From contig JABFXY010000210.1 of NCBI GenBank assembly GCA_013361525.1, forward strand, positions 1 through 54,104: a DNA stretch of 54,104 nucleotides, read 5' to 3'. Each line of letters opens with the position of its first letter. The first letter of the stretch is position 1. The translations under genes were made by a program, and so were the position numbers. This stretch comes from Polyangiaceae bacterium (GTDB lineage: Bacteria > Myxococcota_A > Polyangia > Polyangiales > Polyangiaceae). Positions 43,924 to 51,655 of the stretch are shown here, piece by piece. The notes beneath the pieces are model-generated. The model saw only the letters and a program-made list of their open reading frames with translations. It was not told the origin of the DNA and made no database searches.

Positions 43924-45303
43924 TCATGCGGCGTGGGGCGCTCGGGAACGGGGAGGCAAAAGCAGACCGCCGATAGCGGTGAGTAGACCGCTCACGACGA
44001 GCAACGCAAAGACATGCTCGAAGCGGGCCGACTTCGCCAACCCGCCCAACACGAGGACGACGATAGCAACGCCGAGCACCGATCCCAGCTGACGCACGGC
44101 CTGATTCACGCCGCTCCCCGCGCCCAAGCTGGCCGGGTCGAGCTGTGAGACGGCCGCGCCGCTGAGCGAGGGCAATACCATCCCAATCGATATGCCCATC
44201 AGCAGCGAGCCCGGCAGCCACACCAGAAAGCTCGCGGTCGCGTCGGCACGAAGCAGCAGCCATATCCCGCCCAGGGAGAACACCAGGCCGCCGGCGACGA
44301 AGAGTGGGCGGTAGCCGGCGCGGTCGGCCAGCCGGCCCGATGCGATCGCGACCGGGATCACCGTGAGCGGACCAGGAGAGATCCAGAGCCCTGCCTCGAA
44401 AATCGACAGCTGCCAGCGCTCGGTCAAGAAGAAGACGTTGCCGAAGAACATCGCCGAGAACGCGATGCTGAAGAGGAGGGTCATGGCGTTGGCGATCGCG
44501 AATGATCGTCGCGCGAACAGGCGCAAGTCGAGGGCCGGTGTCTCGACTCGGAGCGAGCGCCACACGAAGAGCGCCAGGAGCACCGATCCGGCGGCCAAGG
44601 CTGAAGTCGCGCGCCCGGGATCGGCGCGCCAGCCGATGATGCCGTACGCGAGCGATGAGAACGCGGCGATCAGCACGGCCGCGCCGAGCACGTCGGGCAA
44701 GCTTCCGGCCTCGTTCGCGCGGGACTCCTCGAGGCGGCGCGCGCTGACGGCGAGCGTGTAAGCGCCGAGCGGCAGGTTCAACAAAAACGCCCAGCGCCAG
44801 CTCGCGAACTGCACCACGGCCGAGCCGAGGACGGGCCCGATCGCTGCCGCCAGCGCCCCCACCGCGCCCCAGATCCCCACCGCCACGCCGCGTCGTTCTT
44901 CAGGAAATGCTCGAAGAACGAGCGCCAGCGACGCGGGCATGAGGAGCGCCGCACCAACGGATTGCAGCGCGCGCGCGGCGACGAGTGTCCCGACTCCGGG
45001 GGCGACGCCACAGAGCACCGACGCGGCCGTGAATACGCCGAGACCGGCCGTGAAGAACGCGCGGCGTCCGAAGCGATCGGCCAGCCGACCCGCCGGAACG
45101 AGCAGCGCGCCAAAGCCAATGGTGTACGCGTTCAGGATCCAGGAGAGCTCCTCCGGCGATACGCCAGGAAACGTTCGGCGGATGCTCGGAAAGGCCACGA
45201 AGAGCACCGTCCCGTCGAGCGAGACGAGGAACACCGCGGTCGCGGCGATCGCGAGCGTTCTCCACGCGGAGGTCGGGATCGCTCGGAGCGGCTGCGAGCG
45301 CAT
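43924..45303 (-). CDS. MFS drug transporter, DHA2 type (14 TM)
   Basis: The product is 459 residues with about 14 hydrophobic segments. The motif A-like segment GRLADRFGRR lies after helix 2, and motif C-like GPVLGSAVVQ in helix 5, with a second half (GRLADRAGYRPLF). These mark DHA2 (EmrB/QacA-like) proton antiporters that expel drugs or small toxic molecules. Its ATG directly follows the SDR stop, so they form an operon under the MarR-type regulator. Confidence 0.92.
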   Translation of the reverse strand: MRSQPLRAIPTSAWRTLAIAATAVFLVSLDGTVLFVAFPSIRRTFPGVSPEELSWILNAYTIGFGALLVPAGRLADRFGRRAFFTAGLGVFTAASVLCGVAPGVGTLVAARALQSVGAALLMPASLALVLRAFPEERRGVAVGIWGAVGALAAAIGPVLGSAVVQFASWRWAFLLNLPLGAYTLAVSARRLEESRANEAGSLPDVLGAAVLIAAFSSLAYGIIGWRADPGRATSALAAGSVLLALFVWRSLRVETPALDLRLFARRSFAIANAMTLLFSIAFSAMFFGNVFFLTERWQLSIFEAGLWISPGPLTVIPVAIASGRLADRAGYRPLFVAGGLVFSLGGIWLLLRADATASFLVWLPGSLLMGISIGMVLPSLSGAAVSQLDPASLGAGSGVNQAVRQLGSVLGVAIVVLVLGGLAKSARFEHVFALLVVSGLLTAIGGLLLPPRSRAPHAA

Positions 45304-46119
45304 TCAGCGCGCTCCGTCGAGCCGGAACTCCTTGCGGAGAGAGCGATCGAACAGGCTAGCGGGGACGAACCTCCTCAGCGTCGCGAGCGTCCCTGCGCCC
45401 TTGCCGACGGGATAGCGAAGGTTCGGCCGACGGGCCCTGAGCGCGGCGGCGATCGTGCCGGCGACGAGCGCTGGATCGCTCCCGCTCTCGACGTTCGCGT
45501 TGAGGTGGGCTCCGACGCGCTCGCGCGCCTCGGCGTAGTCGCCGATCTTGCGGGCGGCCACCGTCGCGTTCTTGTCGAGCTTCGTCCTCATGAAGCCGGG
45601 TTCGACGAGGATCGCGCGGATGCCGAGCGCGCGGACCTCATGGTCGAGCGATTCGCTGTAGCCCTCGAGAGCGTGCTTCGACGCGGCATAGAAGCCCATG
45701 AACGGCGCCGGCACGAAGCCGACGACGCTGCTCACGAAGACGACTCGGCCCGCGCGCTGCGCGCGCATGGTCGGCAACACGGCGCGCGTGACCCGCGCGG
45801 CGCCGAAGAAGTTCACGTCGAACAGCGCCTGCGCCTGGGCGGTGTCCGTCTCTTCGATCGCGCCCAAGATGGTCGCGCCTGCGTTGTTCACGAGCGCGTC
45901 GATGCGGCCGGCGCGCGCGAGGATGTCCGCGACGGCGGCAGCGATCGACGCCTCATCGCGCACATCCAGGGAGACGCGTTCGACACCCTCGGGGACGACC
46001 CCGTCGGGTGAGCGAACCGTGCCGAAAACGCGGTACCCGTCGCGTGCGAGCGCGCGCGCGGTGGCTTCGCCAATGCCGGACGAAACACCCGTCACGAGAG
46101 CTACCTGTCGATCCGCCAT
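45304..46119 (-). CDS. Short-chain dehydrogenase/reductase
   Basis: The product is 271 residues from ATG 46119, which has GGAGG upstream; the longer frame to 46146 lacks one. It has a classical SDR core: VTGVSSGIGEA for NAD(P), NNAG, a Ser in VFVSSVVG, YAASK catalytic Tyr-Lys, and EPGFMRT. The 20-residue C-terminal extension is usual for the oxidoreductases clustered with efflux pumps. The substrate is unknown, perhaps a reactive carbonyl. Co-transcribed with the MFS pump. Confidence 0.9.
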   Translation of the reverse strand: MADRQVALVTGVSSGIGEATARALARDGYRVFGTVRSPDGVVPEGVERVSLDVRDEASIAAAVADILARAGRIDALVNNAGATILGAIEETDTAQAQALFDVNFFGAARVTRAVLPTMRAQRAGRVVFVSSVVGFVPAPFMGFYAASKHALEGYSESLDHEVRALGIRAILVEPGFMRTKLDKNATVAARKIGDYAEARERVGAHLNANVESGSDPALVAGTIAAALRARRPNLRYPVGKGAGTLATLRRFVPASLFDRSLRKEFRLDGAR

Positions 46120-46158
46120 TGCGTCCTCCATCGGTTTCGATTTCATGGTCCGTCTTTG

Positions 46159-46172
46159 GTTGTACGTACAAC
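46159..46172. promoter_or_regulatory. Palindromic MarR-type operator, upstream of SDR-MFS
   Basis: GTTGTACGTACAAC is a perfect 14-bp palindrome 40 bases upstream of the SDR start. A near-identical site sits at the regulator's own start. Confidence 0.7.
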
Positions 46173-46210
46173 ATCAACGTCGCGCTCGAGCGCTGGCAGG
46201 CGCGCCCCGC

Positions 46211-46693
46211 TCAGCGATCGGAAGGGGCCGGGCTGATCACGGGCGGCGCTTCGGCCGCGCGGAGCCGCCCCACCATCGAGACGAGCAGGTCGGCACCCGC
46301 GTCGCCGAGGAGCGCGCGAACGCGTCCCTGCGCTGCCTCCCAGCTGGGGAGGGCCGCGTCGATGAGCCGCCGCCCCTGGACGGTGAGCGCGAGTCGCTGT
46401 GAGCGACCCTGGGCGCCGGTGCTCCGCGTCATCCATCGGCGCTCGACCAGACGGTCGACCTCGCGGCTCACGCTCGACTTCTCGAGCATCAACACGCGGC
46501 TGACCAGCGAAGCTGTCGCTCGGTCGCCGAGGCGCTCGACCGCGACGAGCAAATTCAATTGGGCGAGACCGACGCCGTGCGCCCCGAGGGCGTCGTCGTA
46601 CACGGCGCTGACCGCGCGGTGAAGCATCCGCACCGGCATGCCGAGGCACTCGCGGCTGATCCGCTCGGCGGAGGAGATGGGGCGCTTCGTCAT
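46211..46693 (-). CDS. MarR-family transcriptional regulator
   Basis: The product is 160 residues from ATG 46693. It has the winged-helix core ALVSRVLMLEKSSVSREVDRLVERRWMTR (shown in parts: recognition helix EKSSVSREVDRL) followed by the wing DRR-type segment GAQGRSQRLALT. It is probably a repressor of itself and of the SDR-MFS operon, released by a small molecule the pump exports. Two matching palindromes support this. Confidence 0.9.
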   Translation of the reverse strand: MTKRPISSAERISRECLGMPVRMLHRAVSAVYDDALGAHGVGLAQLNLLVAVERLGDRATASLVSRVLMLEKSSVSREVDRLVERRWMTRSTGAQGRSQRLALTVQGRRLIDAALPSWEAAQGRVRALLGDAGADLLVSMVGRLRAAEAPPVISPAPSDR

Positions 46694-46700
46694 GCGTGAT

Positions 46701-46714
46701 GTTGTACATACAAC
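46701..46714. promoter_or_regulatory. Palindromic operator at the MarR-type gene
   Basis: GTTGTACATACAAC, one base different from the perfect palindrome at 46159, sits eight bases upstream of the regulator ATG, where binding would block its own transcription. Confidence 0.7.
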
Positions 46715-46780
46715 CTCGCGCGCCGTCGTCAAGCTCTCGCGGGCACGCGCCGATGCCGTGCCGCGACGGAGCTGCTCGAT

Positions 46781-47785
46781 CTACTTCGCTTTGGGTGACG
46801 CTGGCTTCGGCGCGCAGAGCCCCGGCGGGAGGTCATACTCCGTCGACGCCATGGCCCGCCCCGTTAGGTCTTCGCCGGTGATGGCGTCCAGCGCGACCTG
46901 TTTCGCGAGGGCTCCGGGCGCCACGCGGAGGCTCGGGGTCCACCCCCACTGGCCGGCGCTGGGGGGCGGCTTCGGCGGCTTCGCGGCGAGCGCGGGCACC
47001 CACAAGCGCCTCAGCTCGACGGTCTCAGCGTCTTTGCACACGAATGCGACCTGTTCCGCGACCACGACGTCGTCCGCCGTCGTGCGCCGGCGCTCGGGTG
47101 GAATCGTCGGGGGCGACCGTCCTTGGCAGTCGTGCGGGTGGCCGGGACGGGGGTCGCACGGCGGTCCGTGCCCATACCACTCGTACGTGATCGGGATTCC
47201 CACAAGCGGCTTGGCGGCTTGCTCTTTCGGAATCTTCGGCGGAGGCACGGAGAAGGACGCGACCGCCGCCCCTCGGATGTAGACGCCGTCCACGTCCTTC
47301 ACCGTGAAATTCTTATTCTCGTGCAGGGCGAGGAGCCTCTCCTTCGTATCACCCAATACGTACAACCGACCTTCCGATTGCGTGAACGGTGGTGGGCACG
47401 GGACCACGAAGAAATCGGGATTGTCGCAGACCAGCTTCTTGTAGAAGGCGGCCTCTTTGTCGTCGAAGCGGTTATCGACGGTCTCTGCAAGCGAGTCCGT
47501 GAAGAGGAGGCGAATCTCGGCGAGCTTCCCCGTTGCGTGGAGGCGGAAGTGCCCGTGCTCGGGCATTGCCTTGCGAAGCTTCGCGGCACGCGCCTCGAGC
47601 GCCTCGTTCGACAGCAACGCGATGGTCTGCGGGTAAGCCTGTGAGGACGTCGACTCGGCGGTTGGTGCGGCGGCGGTGGCTTGCGCGGTTTCGGCCTGTG
47701 CAGGGCTCGAGGCCGCCGGGCCTCCTCCACACGCGGCGGTTGCCGCCACGAACGCGAGCCATGCCTTCGACCGTGCCATGAGCAT
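46781..47785 (-). CDS. Hypothetical lipoprotein
   Basis: The product is 334 residues from ATG 47785; ATG 47779 also fits. The signal ends TAAC, then an Ala/Ser/Thr linker to about residue 50. The soluble region has helical and beta segments, a Pro-rich section (GHGPPCDPRPGHPHDC) and no recognised domain. Probably periplasmic or surface. Confidence 0.68.
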   Translation of the reverse strand: MLMARSKAWLAFVAATAACGGGPAASSPAQAETAQATAAAPTAESTSSQAYPQTIALLSNEALEARAAKLRKAMPEHGHFRLHATGKLAEIRLLFTDSLAETVDNRFDDKEAAFYKKLVCDNPDFFVVPCPPPFTQSEGRLYVLGDTKERLLALHENKNFTVKDVDGVYIRGAAVASFSVPPPKIPKEQAAKPLVGIPITYEWYGHGPPCDPRPGHPHDCQGRSPPTIPPERRRTTADDVVVAEQVAFVCKDAETVELRRLWVPALAAKPPKPPPSAGQWGWTPSLRVAPGALAKQVALDAITGEDLTGRAMASTEYDLPPGLCAPKPASPKAK

Positions 47786-47869
47786 GCAGCCTAACGCGCT
47801 CTCGCACCGCTCCTTACAGTCTTCTGACGACGTTTCGGGCTCCCTGGATTGCGCCCCTGTGATTCGCGT

Positions 47870-48280
47870 CTACTTCGCCGTGTAGGTCGTCGCGCGTTTC
47901 ATGCCCTTCGCGGTGAGCGCGCCGCTCGTGACGAGTCGTGAGAGCGGCCGCGTCCACAGCGCTGTCGTCAGGCCGAGCGCCTGCTTGATTTGTTCGCCGC
48001 GCTTGCCCGGATTCTTGCGGACGTAGTCGAGGATTCGTTGCTCGACGCGCTCGAGATCCGCGGCGGAGCGGCGCACGCGGGCGCCGGGTTTGGAGGCCTT
48101 CGCAGCGGCTGGAGCTGCCGTGCGTCGCACGGGCACGGACGGCACCGCGGGACGAGCCGCGCGCGATGCGCCGGCGATGTTTGCCTCGAACGCTTCCAGG
48201 ACGGAGCGACGAAACGCGGCTTCGAGATTGGAGACGAATTGCTCGACGACGGGGCGCAGTTGGCCGGTGATTTCGGACAT
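47870..48280 (-). CDS. DNA-binding winged-helix-like protein
   Basis: The product is 136 residues from ATG 48280. A helical N-terminus (VEQFVSNLEAAFRRSV) is followed by an Ala/Lys/Arg/Pro-rich linker like histone H1 tails, then a C-terminal winged-helix-like domain (VEQRILDYVRKNPGKRGEQI, LTTALWTRPLSRLV, GALTAKG). It may be a nucleoid or regulatory protein. A degraded copy of its last 57 bp lies at 51599-51655. Confidence 0.7.
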   Translation of the reverse strand: MSEITGQLRPVVEQFVSNLEAAFRRSVLEAFEANIAGASRAARPAVPSVPVRRTAAPAAAKASKPGARVRRSAADLERVEQRILDYVRKNPGKRGEQIKQALGLTTALWTRPLSRLVTSGALTAKGMKRATTYTAK

Positions 48281-48390
48281 GGTGGGCGCGGAAAACCACG
48301 AAGCTGGGCGTGTGGTCAAGGAAAGCGCGCACAGCGCGCTTGCCCCCTAGTCTCCGACGAAGGCGGACGGAGGGGATGTATCCTTCCGCC

Positions 48391-48801
48391 ATGCGCTTTC
48401 CGAGGTTACGTTCGCACGTGGTACTAGGGTTGGTTACGACCCTTATAACCTCGACGGCTTGCGATTCCGTTTGCGAGCAAGCCAACGAACACCGCGAGGA
48501 CTGCGATGCGTCCGCAAATGCCCGGGATTGCTCTTTCGAGACGCCGTACGTCGAGTGCGAGGCAGCGTGTGATCTCGAGGCGAGCTGCGATTACTTCCAG
48601 GGCAACAGTCCCCCGGAATCGCGGACGCATGCGCAATGCAGCTCACGCTGTACATGCGAGAGCGCGCAGCGCCGCGTCGTCGAATGCGGGCTCGATTTGA
48701 GCTTCCAGTGCGACGCGGTCTGCAACTGCGCCTACTTGTCCACCTGCGCCGCCCTCGAGGAATACGCCGCGTGTCGCGCCGATTGCCCGCCCTGGCCCTA
48801 G
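48391..48801 (+). CDS. Small Cys-rich lipoprotein
   Basis: The product is 136 residues with a signal ending TSTAC and about 15 further cysteines spread evenly (CEQANEHREDC, CEAACDLEASC, CSSRCTC, CDAVCNC, CAALEEYAACRADC). This is a disulphide-rich surface or periplasmic protein. The family is unrecognised. Divergent from the winged-helix-like gene. Confidence 0.7.
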   Translation: MRFPRLRSHVVLGLVTTLITSTACDSVCEQANEHREDCDASANARDCSFETPYVECEAACDLEASCDYFQGNSPPESRTHAQCSSRCTCESAQRRVVECGLDLSFQCDAVCNCAYLSTCAALEEYAACRADCPPWP

Positions 48802-48811
48802 GCCTGTCATA

Positions 48812-48831
48812 AGTCTCTGCGCTCTGAGACT
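48812..48831. terminator. Possible hairpin between convergent genes
   Basis: AGTCTC and GAGACT form a 6-bp stem with an eight-base loop, eleven bases after the plus-strand stop and facing the convergent gene that ends at 48910. Confidence 0.3.
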
Positions 48832-48909
48832 GCCCTGGCGTGAGCGCTCAGGCATCGTGGAAGCCGTTGCTACCGTTATTCGACTCGTGACACTCACGCG
48901 CGAACCGGT

Positions 48910-49278
48910 TTAGACCTGAATCAAGCTCCCCCGGTCGAACCTCCACGGCGCGCCGTGCGAGCGAAAAGCGTCATTCGCAGCCGTCGTCCACTCCGACGCG
49001 AGGTCCCTCCCCTTGAGCGGCGTCTCCCTCAACACCTGAGCGATCAGCCCGACGACCGCGACCACGTCCCGCCTCGTCTCGAGGTGAGGCTGGAGGGTGA
49101 GCACCAACGTCTCTGCGCTCCGCGGACAGGTATCGGCGTGACGGCCCGAGACCTCCGCGAAGAGACGACGCGTCGCCTCGTGCTTGTGCGGCAGGGCGAC
49201 CCCACGGAGGAGCTTGATCAGGGCGTTTCGAAGGTCACGTCGTAAGGCTTCGGTCGGTTCCGGATTGAGACTGCTCAT
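48910..49278 (-). CDS. Hypothetical helical protein
   Basis: The product is 122 residues from ATG 49278. It is predominantly helical (TEALRRDLRNALIKLLRGV, ATRRLFAEV), without signal or membrane segment. No family recognised. The frame upstream of this start continues through a Gly/Ala-rich stretch that looks like a broken gene rather than part of this one. Confidence 0.55.
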   Translation of the reverse strand: MSSLNPEPTEALRRDLRNALIKLLRGVALPHKHEATRRLFAEVSGRHADTCPRSAETLVLTLQPHLETRRDVVAVVGLIAQVLRETPLKGRDLASEWTTAANDAFRSHGAPWRFDRGSLIQV

Positions 49279-49324
49279 GCGTACAGTATCAATCCAAGAC
49301 GCGACGGGCGTCAAGCGTCCGGCG

Positions 49325-49551
49325 CTAGCCGCCCCCGTGGCCGCCGCCCTGGCCGCCGCCATCCGGCGCCTGGCCGCCCGCACCGCCCGAACCTCCGACG
49401 GGACACCCCCCGCGCCGCCCTGGCCGCCGCCACCGGCGGCAGGTTGCGTCAACCTCGGGTTCGTCGTCGCGTATAACGCATCGTCGCAGATCTCGGCGCA
49501 TTCAGAAACAAGCCCGAGCGTGCCGACAAGCTCTAAAGTCGTTTTCTTCGT
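49325..49551 (-). pseudogene. Broken small Cys/Gly-rich gene
   Basis: The minus frame from 49551 encodes LELVGTLGLVSECAEICDD and a Gly-rich run (AAGGGGQGGAGG), then loses sense. A different frame continues with GGSGGAGGQAPDGGG to a stop at 49325-49327. No start codon is visible. This looks like a frameshifted remnant of a small lipoprotein tail or similar secreted protein. Confidence 0.4.
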
Positions 49552-50036
49552 CTATTCCGACTATGGATGTCGCTAATCGCCATTGCGGCTTCACCGCCAA
49601 TATCAAAATCGGGGTCGAGCAGCCGCATCTTGACCGCCTCTTCCAACTCGGGAGCACCCAGGATGCGAGCGGCGGCGAGTCCGATGAGCGCTTCGCCCTT
49701 GTCTGCCGAGCCGATGAGCAATTCGGCCTCTGCAACCGTCATCAGATCCAAGCCATCGGCCCATCCATCCTCGATTTCGCCGTCTACGGTCAAAGTCTTG
49801 AGACCGGTATCGAAGTCGGTTTCGAACTGGACCGTCACCCCGTCGCCCCGCCATTCGGCACAATCGGGCGTGGACCCGGGCGTCCATGACATCGTCGCCG
49901 CCTGGCGCAGGCCGAGAGCGGAAAGGTGTGCCGCGAGCGCGCTGTAGTCAGCCAAACGCGACAATACGCGCACGTGATCGGGATTGCTTCGGTCGTTCAC
50001 CGCGGGCCTCAGTTGCTCATGCACCCGCGGAAGCAT
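49533..50036 (-). CDS. Hypothetical cytoplasmic protein
   Basis: The product is 167 residues from ATG 50036 without a signal peptide. It contains TVQFETDFDTGLKTLTVDG in the middle, helices with paired acidic residues (ELLIGSADKGEALIGLAAARIL), and a basic RNRRRKRL end. No family recognised; immunity-type or HEAT-like proteins have similar texture. Confidence 0.55.
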   Translation of the reverse strand: MLPRVHEQLRPAVNDRSNPDHVRVLSRLADYSALAAHLSALGLRQAATMSWTPGSTPDCAEWRGDGVTVQFETDFDTGLKTLTVDGEIEDGWADGLDLMTVAEAELLIGSADKGEALIGLAAARILGAPELEEAVKMRLLDPDFDIGGEAAMAISDIHSRNRRRKRL

Positions 50037-50231
50037 CCGCGAAATCCGACCTCGAGAGCCGAACGATGTACGAGTAGGGCATCCGATCTCCTGTGGGATA
50101 AGCGCGGTGCAACCTACCCTCGTAGGGAACGCTCAACAACTCGGGTTCCGAGCCGACCCAAAGGCCTAGAGCTTCGCGCCCAAGGGGCGTCGCCGATACC
50201 TCCCCTCGGGTATGCGGCGACTCATGCTAAA

Positions 50232-50450
50232 GGCCCGCGCGCTTCGGCGAGCTCACGGACGTCGGCTTCGACGAGACGCGCGAGCAGCTCCAGACCCGCG
50301 CTCCCGACCTGCTCCGCGGAGATCGGGTCGACGCGGCAAAGACGCGCTACCGGGTCAATACCCGAGGTAGCCAGATCGAGACGATGAAGGCCTCCTTCGA
50401 GTTCGATCCGTCGAAGGATCTCATCGCCCGATGGGGCGAGCCCGCTTCCC
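50232..50450 (+). pseudogene. Coding relic without start
   Basis: The plus frame opens after a TAA and reads GELTDVGFDETREQLQTRAP, DAAKTRYRVNTRGSQIET and KASFEFDPSKDLIARWG, clearly protein-like, until about 50450. There it runs into the antisense of the next gene. No start codon precedes it. The rest of 50037-50449 shows nothing else. Confidence 0.4.
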
Positions 50451-51301
50451 TACTGGCGGATCGCCCCGACCGATACGAGCAGGGAGTGAGCCTCGCTGCG
50501 GCGATCGCGGTGGTCCTTGGCCCAGGCAACGACATCGAGGTCGGGCCCATAGACGACCGCGGTATTGAAACGGAAGCTCTGGATTGCGTCGTCGCACGAC
50601 GCGGTGAATGAGTGGTCGGCCTTTGCGAGGTCCTTCGTCGCCGCATTGAAGCGGTTGCAGGGCTTTGCAAACGCGCGGGTGGAGTACGAGTCGAACCAGA
50701 TCGTCGTAACGCCGTTTTCGGGGACGTAGGAGACCGTCATCGGCCACGGGTCCGATGGCGGCGTGCACACCCAACGGGCCTCCTCCGCCACGCACGCGTA
50801 TCCCTGTGTCGCGAGGATATCGACAATGACCTGCCCCTCTGACCTCGTGTCCTCGGCAGGCTGAGCCTGAGCGTCGGTCGCGCCCACCGCCGCCGCGGCA
50901 GACGGTCCGGGCCCCGCGAGACGCTGGTCGATCTGCTTCTTCAGCTTCTTGATCTGCTTGTGGTAGCGCTCGTCAATCAAAAGGTCCTGACCCTGCCCCT
51001 GGGACTCGAAACCTTCACTGGCAAGGTAACGGAAGCGATACTGCGTGCCGCTGTACTCGACGGCAATTTGGATCATGCGTCCGCCGCGCTCGAAGCGAGC
51101 GCGGATAAACCCGGGCTCCTCCGACTCGGTCTGAAACCGCTCCTCGTTCAGCGAGTGGATGATCGCTTCACGCACCTCGGACTCAGGAGAGGGGCTCGCG
51201 ATGAGGACAGCATCGGTCGCATCGGACGCGGGCAAAAGTCTCGGCTCGCACGCCGCGCACACGACCAATGCCATCAGACCGACAAAGCGAGCAACCCGCA
51301 T
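50450..51301 (-). CDS. Hypothetical lipoprotein
   Basis: The product is 283 residues from ATG 51301 with a signal ending CAAC. The first domain (about 30-120) has REAIIHSLNEERFQTESEEP and FIRARFERGGRMIQIAVEY, a two-layer sheet texture. A Lys-rich helix and Ala-rich linker follow. A second domain has four cysteines and ends SVGAIRQ. No family recognised. Confidence 0.65.
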   Translation of the reverse strand: MRVARFVGLMALVVCAACEPRLLPASDATDAVLIASPSPESEVREAIIHSLNEERFQTESEEPGFIRARFERGGRMIQIAVEYSGTQYRFRYLASEGFESQGQGQDLLIDERYHKQIKKLKKQIDQRLAGPGPSAAAAVGATDAQAQPAEDTRSEGQVIVDILATQGYACVAEEARWVCTPPSDPWPMTVSYVPENGVTTIWFDSYSTRAFAKPCNRFNAATKDLAKADHSFTASCDDAIQSFRFNTAVVYGPDLDVVAWAKDHRDRRSEAHSLLVSVGAIRQ

Positions 51302-51598
51302 GGGCCTCCCGGCAAGCAACCAGCGTGCCTGTGCACCGATCACGCGACTCTCCCTGTTGGCCGCGCTCCACCTGGATCGTAGGTGATCCATTTGGTCGCT
51401 GCCCTGGTTACGGCCCGTCCCACCCTGATATGCGTTTTCGCACATCCTTGTTTGACGAGCCGAGCGCCGTCGTCACGACAGTCAGAAATAGGCAATCCGA
51501 CCTTCGAGCGCGTCGTAAAACTGCTTAGCGGCGACGCCAATGACGTGGCCGTCGCCTACGTCGGTGGTGTGCCGCTGCCGCCGCGGACGCGCGCGCGC
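51302..51598. other. Intergenic region
   Basis: About 300 bp upstream of the minus-strand gene at 51301. A plus-strand stretch around 51490-51600 reads protein-like (FERVVKLLSGDANDVAVAY), but has no support as a gene. No promoter or RNA could be identified with confidence. Confidence 0.3.
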
Positions 51599-51655
51599 CT
51601 ACTTTGCAGTGTAGGTCGTCGCCCGTTTCACGCCCTTCGCGGTGAGCGCGCCGCT
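51599..51655 (-). pseudogene. Relic of the winged-helix-like gene 3' end
   Basis: These 57 bases match 47869-47925 at about 53 positions. Read on the minus strand they give SGALTAKGVKRATTYTAK-like sequence ending at the same stop. Nothing of the rest of that gene remains here; the match runs up to the stop of the lipoprotein at 51654. Confidence 0.6.
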
